Assembly (NCBI RefSeq): GCF_041146395.1
Contig: NC_091002.1
Location: forward strand, 11,092,501-11,156,500
Origin: Eulemur rufifrons
Taxonomy: Eukaryota; Chordata; Mammalia; Primates; Lemuridae
DNA length: 64,000 nt
Direction: 5' to 3'
Shown here: piece after piece, positions 24,001-34,322 of the stretch
Layout of the letters: each line of letters opens with the position of its first letter
Numbering within the stretch: position 1 is the first letter of the stretch
Made by a program: the position numbers and the translations under genes
The notes under the pieces: generated by a model
The model's database searches: none
Told to the model about the DNA's origin: nothing
Seen by the model: only the letters and a program-made list of their open reading frames with translations

Positions 24001-25291
24001 AAAAAACAGTTAAGTACCAACATGCCTTAGTGTTCAGCTATTCTGAGTTGTTTACAATTTGTTGAGCTCTTACAATAGCAAGAATGCCAAGAATATTTTG
24101 CCCTTAGTTTTTATGGTCTTACCTGCATAATGCAGAGAACAGCAGATATCCACATAAGAGTAGGTCAGTGCAGCCATGCTCTTGCAGGAGGCCCTGGGTC
24201 CCCAGGCCTGGGCTGCTGCCCCACCCCACGGGAGTGTTGGCTGCTAACTGGGCCCCCTCTCCAGGAGATTCTCCTACATGTGGGCCAGGGCAGCCCACCG
24301 CCAACAGCTGCCTGGCATCCAGGTTCAGCAGGGCAGCCCCAGTGCAGGGCCAGCTCTCTGGTGCAATGCAAACCCCAGAGCTCCCACAGGCTTGGGCTAA
24401 AGTTGACCTCTTGCTGAGGTCACATTTCCCCACTCCCTCCTGCTTGCCTTCTCCACTTCTCTCTCCCTTGCACAGGATCCCCGTCTCAGGCTGTGGTTAA
24501 GACCCTCGGTGGCCCTGGGTACCTACCTACAAGTATGCGTCATAGGAAATGTGGAGTGACCCTGAGCTGAGGAGTCGGGTTTTGCCCCTTTGTGTGGACT
24601 AGTTATGGACTGTTAGTGATGCCCACTCTCTAGTACTGCCTGTGGGAGCCTAATTAAAGGATGAGCCCAGAGACAGCTTCCTAAATATTCCACCTATGAA
24701 GAACTATAAAGAAACCTCCGGCATGAGCAGCAAATTACACACCAGGACATTCACATCTCCACATCCAACTTTTTGCTTAAGTGGTGTGATGAAACAGGGA
24801 CCCATTTTTGCCAAAGTAGATGCCACCCCTGAGTGGAAATAGCAGGGAGGAGGGACACTTGTTTTGTGCCAGGTACCCTGCTAAGCACAGGTAGGACGGA
24901 TGGCCCACCCCAAATCACACAGCTAGAGTCCACCCCCCCACGAATAACCACCCAACCAGACAGCCACGTGCTCTCTTGTTCCTGGCCAGGCCCCTCCTGG
25001 CCTCCCACCACTGTAAAAGTTGAGGAAAAAATAAAAAATATTGGTGCAAAGAGAGGGCACCACATGGCTGGCCTTGTTGGTTGTATGTATTCTTCAGGTT
25101 TCATAAATATACAAATTAGGAAAATAAAATAATCTTCTGGTTTTTAAGTTGTATGATAACTAATGTTCATCATTCTCTTTAAGATTTGACTCCAAATATA
25201 ACTCAATGAGAAAGATTTCTCAGACTAACTCCTGCATTGCATTGATCATTTTCTTAATGTCTGCGTGAGTAATTGTGTAAAGTATCTACAG
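24001..25291. other. Unassigned; weak MIR near 24860-24935
   Basis: GC-rich 24,130-24,500 contains open frames on both strands with no domain. At 24860-24935 'tgtgccaggtaccctgctaagcacagg' and 'caaatcacacagctagagtc' suggest a reversed MIR. No gene seen. Confidence 0.4.
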
Positions 25292-25292
25292 C

Positions 25293-25672
25293 TGTGGTCC
25301 CCAGCCACCGGGTCATGAACCAGTCTGTGGCCAGTCTGTGGCCTGTTAGGAACCGAGCCACACAGCAGGAGGTGAGAGGCAGGTGAGCGAGCGAGGGAAG
25401 CTTCATCTGTATTTACAGCCGCTCCCCATCACTTGAATGACCGCCTGAGCCCCCCACCTCCTGTCACATCAGTGGTGGCATTAGAATCTGCATTATGGTG
25501 AGTTGTATAATTATTTCATTGTGTATTACAATTTAATAATAATAGAAATAAAGTGCACAATAGATGTAATGTGCTTGAATCATCCCAAAACCTTCCCCTC
25601 CACCCCCAGGTCCATGAAAAAATTGTCTTCCATGATACGGGTCCCTGGTGCCAAAAAGGTTGGGGACTGCTG
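25293..25672. mobile_element. MER1-type element (Charlie3-derived hAT MITE)
   Basis: The left end reads GGTCCCCAGCCACCGGGTC and continues 'ctgttaggaaccgagccacacagcaggaggtgagaggcaggtgagcgagcgag'. The right end reads 'gacgggtccctggtgccaaaaaggttggggactgctg' in spirit (25638-25672), an inverted match of the left. Flanks TCTACAGC (25285-25292) and TCTATAGC (25674-25681) differ by one base and fit the 8-base duplication of hAT elements. It contains no transposase. Confidence 0.82.
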
Positions 25673-25681
25673 ATCTATAGC

Positions 25682-27394
25682 ACATTGTTGTGTTCTGTTA
25701 ATATGTATGTGGTGGTGAAAGTTGTAGCTATAGGTCTGCATGTGTAATACATGTAAAAATCTTTATTGTTTGAAGCTCTCATATGTAAATGTTTTTATCT
25801 TCAACTTCATTAAAGTTCTTTGAGGGCAGAATATTTTTTTAATTTTTAGTAACAATTATATTACTTTAAACAAGATTGAGTAAAAAGGACGTAAGTAAAT
25901 GTCCATTAAGTTACTAAGGAAATAAACAGAATTTCACATCATTTACATGAGGCATTTAAACGTTTAGCATTTACAAAGCTATACTGTAAGGTAATTAAAT
26001 CAGTATCTGAAAGCAAATAGCAAGGACAAATTTAGTTAAAAGAAAGCAAGAAGAGTCAGTTTATCTAAAAAGCCATTTTCCCTTCTATACTGGCCTAAAT
26101 CACCTTTCTTAGCCAATAAAAGCACGTATGAACAGAAAATTGAGTGGATGCTCAGAATTACTTAATTTTTTCTTTTAAGTGCTCCATTTAGTGAACCAGG
26201 ATGGGTAGAGAATCTCTCTTCTCTGTGAACTTGTGTAGGTATAGAAAGCTGCAGAGGGGAGGTTGCTGGCCAGAAGGAGAGGTGCGTCTTGCTCCTTAAA
26301 GGGGGAGGGCAGGTGAGGAGAGCCGGGACCTCGCCCAGTCACTGGCTCCTCTGTGCTCTTGGCCCTGTGCTCGGAACCAGGCTGGGTCGCCTTTGGTCCT
26401 TTGGGGCGTGGCAGGGCTGTCTGGTGTCCCAGGCTACCAGACAAGTCCCCTCATCCCGCACACCCAGAAGGAGACCTAAGCTTCACACCAAGTGGGTACC
26501 AGACAGGCCATTGGCTGGAGCTTGGCCACTTCTGTTCCAGTAACTGTCGTCATCCTGTGACATTGTGGTTCTGCACAATACATCTTGATTGTGCAGATTT
26601 CTGGGCAAAGTGGCTTAAAGAATCAATGCATTGAATGCCTAAGTAATTATAATGCTGAACATGATAGACCCCATTTTTTCCAGGTAAATTCCTGTTTCAG
26701 TTAATTAAAATTAGAGTGAATTCATCAGTGACTATTTCCTCATCATGCATCACACAAAACTCAATTAAAGGATTTATCCTCAACTCCCTCATCAGCAACT
26801 TAAAAATAAGAACATGAAGAGATTTGTAATTCTAGTTACACATCACCAACTTGTTCTTCAGAAAAACTGAACTAATTAGATTTAACTTGGTTCCTTACAG
26901 TTATGTGGCTATCTTAATTAGAATTAGATTAAATCTTTCTATTAAATTAAGGAGTATTTTCATCAGTAGTATTTCTAGTCTGCCAACTAGGAGACTATGA
27001 TCTTTCTCTCCATTTATTTAAAGCTTGCTTTATTTCTCCTATTAGGGTTATATCATTTTGAATGGTTCTTATGTTTATTGTTACATAGCTCTCATCTATT
27101 TAATTTTTGTAGCCATTATGATGGAGAAAGATAATGAGTTCCTAATTCCATTACTAAAATTAAATAATGCTGCTGATTTTGTGTTTATAGGTAACATCCT
27201 GTAATTTTGCTGAACTTAACTATTTCCTCAAAGAAACTTTTTGTTGATTTTTATCAAACTTTAAGGTATATAATCACATCATCATGAAAAACAACAATGA
27301 ATTAAATATTAGAGTTTTATAACTCTGCAAGTAATAAGTATTAATTTTAGAGGAATTAGAAGATATGGAAAGAACATTATCCTGGCTAACTCAC
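25682..27394. other. AT-rich tract with homeodomain-like TAATTA motifs; partly old L1
   Basis: No gene. 26700-26950 is rich in TTAATTAAAATTAG-like motifs. Around 27165-27340 the plus strand resembles a strongly decayed, antisense L1 ORF2 ('gctgattttgtgtttataggtaacatcctgtaattttgctgaactt'). The open frames at 26175-26634 on both strands look random. Confidence 0.45.
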
Positions 27395-27568
27395 TATTGT
27401 CATAGCTACCATTTATTGCATGTCATATGCAGACACTTCCCATAAAACTTTATTTTTATAATTTCAATGACTTCTTACAATACCACTATGAGATGGATAC
27501 TCTAATGATCCCCATTTTACAGATGTGGAAACTGAACCTCAGAGAGATTAACTAACACTGAAAGTAAG

Positions 27569-27601
<33 letters not shown>

Positions 27602-27650
27602 TACTGAATTAGAGAGCTTGGATTTAACCCTGCTCTGTCTAAGCCCAAAA
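27395..27650 (-). mobile_element. MIR SINE, holding a CA microsatellite
   Basis: Reversed MIR: 'agctaccatttattgcatgtcatatgcagacact', 'ccccattttacagatgtggaaactgaacctcagagagattaactaac', then, after the microsatellite, 'agcttggatttaaccctgctctgtctaagccc'. The CA run replaces or expands the middle of the tail. Confidence 0.85.
27570..27599. repeat. (CA)n microsatellite
   Basis: About 15 uninterrupted CA units inside the MIR, likely variable between individuals. Confidence 0.95.
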
Positions 27651-27944
27651 CCTACATAGGTAATAGCAGCAAAAAAGGAAGTACTGTGCTTGAGAATTAA
27701 TTTAACCCAACAAACATGAAGAAAATTAAAATACCTCTGGGGAAATAAAGGCTCTGAAAAATCAACAAAGGGGCTTTATCTCTTTCCTAATCTTGGCTCT
27801 CATGGTCTGTTTAATTTGCATTTTTATTACTAGGAAATTTCAACATTTTCAAATTAATCACATATCTTTCCCATCCTGTGTTTTTTTCTTTTTTTTTTTT
27901 TTTTTTTTCCTTTTTTCCTATTCATAGCTTCTGATTTCACCATT

Positions 27945-28255
27945 GGGACATTAGAGTTTTTACTGAGGCATTTGAATTAATTATAAATTGTATTTATCTT
28001 TTATCAAATTTATAGCAAATGCTAAACCATCCTTTTATTTTGCCTTTTAATTGTGAAATATTTTGATGTACAGGAAACTTAATTTTTTACATAGTTAAAT
28101 TTATCAATCTTCTTTTGTTTTCTTTTTTTGTTTTGGTTTTGGGGTATTATTGTTTTTTTTCTTTTTTTTGGATGGGAGTATATGCTGAATATAACCTTCC
28201 CAATCCAGATATGAGACAGATGTATGTCTGTATTTATTGTTTACTTAATTATACA
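27945..28255 (+). mobile_element. L1M-type LINE 3' fragment
   Basis: 'tgaaatattttgatgtacaggaaacttaattttttacatagttaaatttatcaatcttc' is the old L1 3' text in sense orientation. Upstream is a 26-base T-rich run (about 27885-27915). Heavily diverged. Confidence 0.5.
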
Positions 28256-28927
28256 ATATATCTGAAACATATTTTCAATGGAGAGGGCAAGAAAAAGAAA
28301 GTAATTTATTCATCTGGCTAAAACAGTCACTTCACAAAAATCAGGATTTTTTTAATCAAAAAATCTTCAAAGATTTTGGCTTAAAAATAAAAATATGTCT
28401 TCTCTCATTGGGAGGCTACATCTATTAATATATTCTTTTAACATGAAGTAACTTTTGTTGGTTACATTCTGACTTCTTTTTTTTTTTTTTAGAAACAATT
28501 TTATAAATAGATACTTATAAAAGAAGAAACACATGTACAGAGCACCCAAATTACTAGTCAGGTGAACCCCAGCCCTCCTCTTCTGCATCGGGAAAACAGA
28601 ACAGAGAACGGGAAAAAGTATTCCATCTTGCTTTTAACTCTTGCCACCTAAGCGCTCAGCTTTTCAAGCAGAGTTTCTGTTCCTTTGCTCGTGTTTTTGT
28701 TTTTTTCCAATGTGGGAATCAGGCTTTTTAGTCCAGCTTTGACTTTGTTTGCAACTTTACATTCTGACTTCTTTTTAAACAGATTCTGCAATAAGTCAGT
28801 CTAAGATTAATACTATCATGCTACAGTGATATGGTGAGCTAAGCTGGAATTTGTTTTGTGTCTTGAGGAACAGAGAAATGCCCTAGAGGAATGGACTAGA
28901 AGCTATGGTTAATTAAGTAGTTCATTA
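28256..28927. other. Unassigned AT-rich flank of the mariner
   Basis: No gene. Short frames at 28115-28321 and 28367-28588 are low-complexity, K/F-rich chance frames. The sequence up to the TA at 28926-28927 is the pre-insertion site of the mariner. Confidence 0.4.
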
Positions 28928-28947
28928 AATATGAAATATCCAATTTC
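28928..28947 (+). repeat. Mariner terminal inverted repeat, left
   Basis: AATATGAAATATCCAATTTC, directly after the TA target dinucleotide. It matches the inverted right end at 18 of 20 positions. The inverted repeat may extend a few bases further at lower similarity. Confidence 0.88.
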
Positions 28948-28992
28948 AAATCAAAAGTTTCATTTATTATATTCAAACCAGAAGCAGTACAA

Positions 28993-30012
28993 TTAATCAA
29001 AGTATGTGCCTAAACTGTCAACACAGTTTTGCCATCTTCGTGGTAATTTGTTTATGCCAGTAGCAAAGAAGCCTGGAGAGCAAGTGGCAATTAAATTGAA
29101 AAAGGCATTTTCCACATCTTGTTAAGAATTGACTATTTTTCCTTGCAAGAAGTGGTCCAAAGCCTGGAAGAAGTGGTAGTCAGTTGGTGCAAGGTCTAGT
29201 GAATATGGTGGATGACAGAGAGTTTCCAAGTCCAGCTGCTGTAGTTTGAGCAGCATTGTTTATGCAACATGCGGTTGAGCATTGTCTTGCAAGCGGATTG
29301 GCCTGTCACTATTGACCAACCTTGGCTGCTTAATCACAAGCAACCTCATCATTTCATCCAATAGGTTGTAGTAGACATCTGCTGTCATTGATTGACCAGG
29401 TTTCATGAAGCCATGGTGGATAATACCAGCGCTGGAGCACCAAACAGACACCATTAGCTTTTTTTGATGAATATTTGGTTTTGGACTGTGTTTCGGCACT
29501 TCATCTTTATCCAACCATTGTGCTGAACACTAGCAATTGTCGAAAAGAATCCATTTTTCATCACACATAACAGTATGGTGTAGAAATGGTTCGCCTTCAT
29601 GTTGTGACAGCAAAGAAAGGCAAGCTTTGAGACGATTTCTCTTCTGACACTCATTTAATTCATGGGGAACCCATCTATCCAGCTTCTTTACCTTGCCAAT
29701 TTGTTTCAAATGGTCCAATATTGTTGGAATAGTAACATCAAACCTTGCTGCTAATTCATGCATAGGTCGAGATGGATTCACTTCCACTACAGCTTTCAGC
29801 TCATCATTATCCACCTTGGTCTCAGGTCGCCCATGGGGCTCATTTTCAAGATTAAAATCACCACAGTGGAACTTCTCAAACCATTGAGGTACTGTGTGTT
29901 CATTGGCCACATCCTTCCCAAACACTTCATCAATGCTTTGACCTGTCTGTACTGCATTAGTTCCATAACAAAACTCATATTCAAAAATAACACGAATTTT
30001 TGACTTACCCAT
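28993..30012 (-). pseudogene. Mariner transposase, full length with three stop codons
   Basis: The frame starts with ATG at 30012 (MGKSKIRVIFEYEF) and ends with TAA at 28993-28995, after CVDSLGTYFD. It is exactly 1020 bases, or 339 residues plus stop, which equals the usual mariner transposase length, with no frameshift. Internal stops are TAG at codon 161 (29530-29532), TAA at codon 251 (29260-29262) and TAA at codon 297 (29122-29124). N-terminal helix-turn-helix DNA-binding region: about residues 1-110. The WVPHEL signature is at 114-119. Catalytic aspartates: D151 (CDEKWILFDN), D243 (QDNAQPHVA) and D278 (LAPTDYHFF). Spacing is 92 and then exactly 34 intervening residues, the DD34D mariner hallmark. 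The second mariner signature reads HPPYSLDLAPTDYHFF; a leucine replaces the usual proline. The stops and the C/H substitutions at likely arginine codons fit CpG decay. It cannot make active enzyme as it stands. Confidence 0.95.
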
Positions 30013-30167
30013 GGTTTTACAAAAGTTGCTCAAAAAACAATTTGAAAGATAATCACAAGCCAAAACATGTGTTTTCAAGACTGAGGATGTACCTTCACAA
30101 TGAAAATAAAACAAGAAGTGTCAAAGTGAAATGTCAAAGACATCAACTGTCAAATTTAGTACTTAAG

Positions 30168-30187
30168 GAAATTGGACATTTCATACT
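30168..30187 (-). repeat. Mariner terminal inverted repeat, right
   Basis: The reverse complement reads AGTATGAAATGTCCAATTTC, followed on the plus strand by the TA duplication at 30188-30189. It pairs with the left end at 28928-28947. Confidence 0.88.
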
Positions 30188-30249
30188 TAACATAAATAAT
30201 TTAATCAAGTTTATCAGTGGCTTTAATTTTAATAAGGTCATTATTTTTT

Positions 30250-30690
30250 TTTTACTTTTGTAAAATTAAAATATGATTGACGTACTATAGAATTCTCCTC
30301 TTTAAAGCATACAGCTCAGTGGGTTTCATCATATACATAAAATTTTGCAAGCGTCACGACTATCTAATTCCAGGACCCCAAAAAGAATCCCCATAACCAC
30401 TGGCAACCACTAATCTACTCTCTATCTCTATGACTTTATTCTGGACACTTTGTATAAATGGACTCATACAATATGTGACCTTTCTGTCTGTCTCCTTTCA
30501 CTTAGCATTCAAGGTTCATACATGTTGTGGCAAATATTAAATGTTAGTATTTTGTTCCTCCTTATAACTGAATAATATTTCATCGTATGGATATATACTG
30601 CATTTTGTTTGTCCATTCATCAATTGATGAACATTTTGGTTATTTCCACGTTGGGGCTACTATGCATAATGCTGCTGTGACACTGGGGAG
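30250..30690 (+). mobile_element. L1M-type LINE 3' fragment
   Basis: Sense old L1 3' text: 'aaccactggcaaccactaatctactctctatctctatgac', 'tggacactttgtataaatggactcatacaatatgtgacc', 'gaataatatttcatcgtatggatatatactgcattttgtttgtccattcatcaattgatgaac', ending '...gcataatgctgctgtgac'. Truncated at its 3' side compared with the copy at 1.1 kb. Confidence 0.9.
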
Positions 30691-31345
30691 GACTGTGTGG
30701 TTTTAGCCACTCCCCTTCCCACTGGGATTTGTGCAAAGGCCTGGAGCTGGCTGTTTCCACTCAGGTCTCTTTCTCTCATAGCTGGAGGACGTCACACTCC
30801 CAAACGTGGTACAATCTAAACCAGTGGTCCAGATACGTGCATTGCAGACAGTTTTGGCACTGTTTGGATGACCCAGCAGGCCTTGGCATACCCACACTCC
30901 GTCTGTTTCTCCAGTGTGGGATGTGACTCTGGGGGCAGGGCTGATGCTGGGGGTCCCTCCCCCTCCCCACACATGGGGGGTCCTGACCTCACACACGCCT
31001 TCTCGCCAGTTCCCGTAACTCCACTCAGTGTCCTGACAACACAAGCTTGTCAGCATGGAGGGACTGTGAGGCCTCTGGGATCATTTCAAATCCACACATA
31101 AGTGGGCCAACCTGTTTACTGAGAGCAGGATTGCAGCAGGAACTGTGGGGTGGGGCTGTTTTCTCAGTGGGAGGGGCCCAATCTGAGCCTGTGCAGTGTC
31201 TGTGCTCAGCGGCCTCATGAATGCACCCTGGCATCTGCTCTGATCCCCTGATCTGCTTTAACCCTTGTGGGACAACCACGTGGTTTCCGTGGGAAGAACT
31301 CATCCTCTGAGTGAATCCTGTCTAAAACGCATGGCTCCAAATCCA

Positions 31346-31407
31346 ACAGGATTGAAATGTACAGTATGAAATATGTACAGTAATGTACAGGATTGAAATG
31401 TACAGTA
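31346..31407. repeat. Local direct duplication of a 21-base unit
   Basis: The unit beginning ACAGGATTGAAATGTACAGT occurs at 31346-31366 and again, without mismatch, at 31387-31407. Extra GTACAGTA copies lie between. It is a small recent duplication. Confidence 0.85.
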
Positions 31408-31728
31408 CTGATATGTTTCATGTGACAGTAAGTATTGTCTTCAAATCAAAAGTGCTTCTGTACAGGTTACAAAGTTGAAACCCACTATTCCTGCAGTCAT
31501 AAAACCTTAGAGCTGACAGGGATTTGAAAGATTAATTATTTTTAAAAAAATGCTTGTATTTGAGGACAGTTGCCTAAAATTAGTACATCAAATGTTAGTA
31601 GTGGTTCGTTCAAGGTGGCAGTATTAAAGATATTTTTAGTTTTCTTTTTCAAGTTTTAATGTATTCCCTACATTGAGTATGTATTATTTCCATAATCAAG
31701 GAAAAAACTAAAAACTAATATTTCAAGT

Positions 31729-31762
31729 CCAACAACTCCAGCCTCAGATTTGGAGTTGTTGG
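31729..31762. repeat. Perfect inverted repeat (12-bp arms)
   Basis: CCAACAACTCCA at 31729-31740 is exactly complementary to TGGAGTTGTTGG at 31751-31762, with a 10-base spacer. It could form a hairpin in DNA or RNA. Confidence 0.9.
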
Positions 31763-32653
31763 CCTTGATAATAAACAAAGAAATAGAAACTTGGAGAGAA
31801 TGTGCCTGGTCCCAGGTCACACCGTGGTTTACCAGTGGGATTGACTGAGTCCAGGTCTCAGGGTCCCGTCCCCATGGTTCTTCCCTGGCACCAGGCCTTG
31901 AGAAGACAGTGGTCACACTTGTCATCACTTACTTGGGCAACAGTTTGGGGTTGGCTGGTTGGTTGGTTGTTTTCTGTCCCTTGTAAGATGCCTGAGTTTC
32001 CCCAATGTGACAGTGAGCAGGCAATTTGGGGAGACATAAATTAAAACAAGGAGATGCTCTTTTGTTTTGTTTTTAATACGCAAACATACGTGGTCATTCC
32101 TTTTCCATAGAGAGCCCTTCCAGCAAAGCTTTATAATTGTTGACATAGCATATTCATAGAATCCTTTCAAGTCTAAGTCTCCATGCCCCACAGACCAACC
32201 AAGAAATACTTCTGTTAATTAAGGAGATGTCTACACATTTCAGTCACGCTGTGAATTGCTGGGAAAGCATCTTCACCCAGGATGGTAGTAGGTGACCAAG
32301 CCCCAAATCCACACCTTTCCATTCCCTGGGGCCCAGTCAAGCATTTTCTGTGCAGGTTTTACAAGCTTCTCTTATGGGCACCTTGGGCTTGGAGCTGTCC
32401 AATGCAAGTAACACATCTTTTCTTTCTAGAACTCGCAGATTTAAAATCTTGAAAAGTGGTTAAGGTATTTTGCTGTTGGGAGTTGAAACATAAGTCAAAT
32501 GTGAGAGCATTCCCATCATCTCCAACATGGGACTTTCGTACTACTTTCCTCTTTCTTCTTTGGCCCCTCCCTGAAAGATATCTGTTCTTTAGGGAGCATT
32601 TGATCAGATGGGCCATATTCAATTCTTTGTTTCATATCAGGAAAGGACAGTGT

Positions 32654-32812
32654 GTTTTTGTTTTTAAAAGAGACAGGGTCTCATTATGTTGCCCAGACTA
32701 TTCCCAGGTGTGAGCATAGTATACTATAGCCTCAAACTCCTGGGCTCAAAAGACCCTCCCGCCTCTGTCTTCCAAATAGCTAGGACTATAGGCATCAGCT
32801 ACCACGCCCAAC
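32654..32812 (-). mobile_element. Alu monomer (FLAM-like)
   Basis: Plus strand: 'aaaagagacagggtctcattatgttgcccagactattcccaggtgtgagcatagtatactatagcctcaaactcctgggctcaa...', ending 'taccacgcccaacta'. One arm in reverse, diverged, therefore old. Confidence 0.85.
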
Positions 32813-33259
32813 TAAGGACTTTTTCAAAAGGACTTTGTTATGATTTTCTTGGCAATGCTGGCTTAAATATGAGTTGGCTTTTGTTTTTTGCCAGTTCTAT
32901 TGATGTGAATCTATAACCTCACCTGGAGTTGGGAGTAACAAATGCCATCGACTTGGCCGGCTTCAGGAATAAAGCAAGCCACTGTTGAGATGATGATTTG
33001 AACCATAAAGGAAAAGTCTCCTCTTTCTCTACTAGTGGGTGTTCATATTTATTTTGGAAGAGGATCTAGATGTCCTTATCATGAACAGACTTATCATATG
33101 ACGAAGGTGACCTTTTCAAGCATCAACACCCATGAGGGCCTCCCACAGTTGGAAATCAGAGCGAGGAGCTGGAACCACCATGGAAAGGCACCTGGAGCTC
33201 AGCTGGGATTCAGGCAGGACCTCCCGGCACCTCCTCTGGGTAGGGGTCCTGTCGGGGAT
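32813..33259. other. Unassigned sequence
   Basis: No gene or clear repeat. The border with the retroviral leader that follows is not sharp. Confidence 0.4.
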
Positions 33260-33554
33260 GTTTCCAGTTCTATAATAAGATCGTTGTAATGTACATCTTC
33301 GGGGTCGAGAAGGGAATTGGGAGAAGTGAGATCAGAGAAGCACGAGGTGTTTGAGAAAGGCTTCTGCAGGGAGGCGAGCTAGAGAAAGCTCTCGATGGAG
33401 CGAGGTCAGAAAAGCAAAAAGGAGTGGGAGAGAGTGAAATACAGGGTCGTCCAGCCTATCGAGGTGCTTGTCAGAAGTGTGGAGAATTTTCGTGAGGAGG
33501 GTGAGAAGAGTCGGGTATAGTCCTGGAAGTGATACCGGACTTCTTTCGGGTTCT
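33260..33554 (-). mobile_element. Endogenous retrovirus 5' leader fragment
   Basis: It lies directly inside the 3' edge of the minus-strand LTR that follows and continues away from it, as the leader after a 5' LTR would. It is CpG-rich, like the LTR and unlike the surrounding old DNA. Read on the minus strand, the first bases inside the LTR are AGAACCCGAAAGAAGTCCGG. That is where the tRNA primer-binding site should be; I cannot match it to a primer tRNA. I see no gag, pol or env coding sequence. The provirus is cut off at about 33260, an approximate edge. Confidence 0.6.
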
Positions 33555-33610
33555 TGGTCTCCGAGTGAATAGAAATTGGCAGGAGACAGACAGACGTAGA
33601 CAGGCAACGC

Positions 33611-33616
33611 TTTAAT
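33611..33616 (-). promoter_or_regulatory. LTR polyadenylation signal (ATTAAA)
   Basis: ATTAAA on the minus strand, just before GCGTTGCCTGTC. It sits about 95 bases downstream of the TATA-like motif in the same LTR and about 55 bases before its inferred 3' edge. Confidence 0.6.
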
Positions 33617-34023
33617 GGGGCTTTTTGTTCAAAAGAGAGACAGTGCTGGTTAAGGGGGCAAAACAGACCGGCTCTCCAAACAAAGGCCTGGGGAACTTTT
33701 ACGGGATTATAAAGAGGGAGGCAGGTGTCCGCTTCGAAGTCATCGCGTGCAGAGGCAGGATCCTGTTGGCGGCTGTGCACTCTGTTGGCGGAGGTCATTC
33801 TTCTTCATGCATCACGTGTATCACTAGCATTTTAGATCTCCACCGGTGAGCATGATTTTTAGCATTAAAATGAGGGAAAATTCAGGGTAAGGTCAGTATG
33901 AGTGTCTATTCTGGTTTGAGGTTCTTAGGTCCGGACAGGTCTGTTTTCTTTGCAGCCAGGTTCCTTGTCAGCAGGTGTCAGCATCTTGCTTCAGTGGTCC
34001 TAGAAGACATTACTCAAGAGACA

Positions 34024-34322
34024 GGCCAGATGCAGTGGCTCACGCCTATAATCCTCGCACTTTGGAGGCCTAGGTGGGAGGGTCGCTTGATGTCAAGAGT
34101 TCGAGACCAGCCTGAGCAAGAGCGAGACCCCATCTCTACAAAAAGTAGAAAAAATTAGCCGGGCACAGTGGTGCGAGCCTATAGTCCCAGGTACTTGGGA
34201 GGCTGAGGCAGGAGGATCCCTTGAGCCCTCTTGGGAGTTTGAGGTTACAGTGAGCTATCATGACGCCAATGCACTCTAGCCAGGGTGACAGAGTGAGACC
34301 CTGTCTCCAAAAAAAAAAAAAA
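34024..34322 (+). mobile_element. Dimeric Alu inside the ERV LTR
   Basis: Both arms are present: GGCCAGATGCAGTGGCTCAC at the start, 'ctctacaaaaagtagaaaaaattagccgggcacagtgg' in the middle, and a tail of about 16 A. The flanks AAGAGACAG and AAAGGACAG look like a one-mismatch target-site duplication. It must be younger than the LTR it interrupts. Confidence 0.93.

Larger units (their letters stand above)
28928..30187 (-). mobile_element. Full-length mariner transposon (Tc1/mariner, DD34D)
   Basis: The element is about 1260 bases, the usual size of a complete mariner. Its left end, AATATGAAATATCCAATTTC, and the reverse complement of its right end, AGTATGAAATGTCCAATTTC, match at 18 of 20 positions, giving terminal inverted repeats. 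A TA dinucleotide flanks each side (28926-28927 and 30188-30189), the standard mariner target duplication. Inside is a 340-codon minus-strand transposase frame. Mariners move by cut and paste: the transposase binds the ends and inserts at TA. These ends do not resemble the Hsmar1/MADE1 ends (which begin TTAGGTTGGTGC), so this is another mariner lineage, though the protein is related. The subfamily name is unknown to me. Confidence 0.93.
30691..32653. other. Unassigned; contains a 12-bp hairpin and a short duplication
   Basis: No gene. GC-rich 30,700-31,300 has overlapping frames on both strands with no domain (the 117-codon minus frame at 30703-31056 is one). Structural curiosities at 31346-31407 and 31729-31762 are listed separately. 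Confidence 0.4.

Noticed and set aside
28928..30187. Hsmar1 / SETMAR-type insertion
   Set aside because: The protein is related, but the terminal repeats differ from Hsmar1 and no SET domain lies nearby.
30703..31056. 117-codon minus-strand frame as an exon
   Set aside because: It is overlapped by frames on the other strand (30729-30926, 30868-31101) and contains no domain or exon borders I can support.
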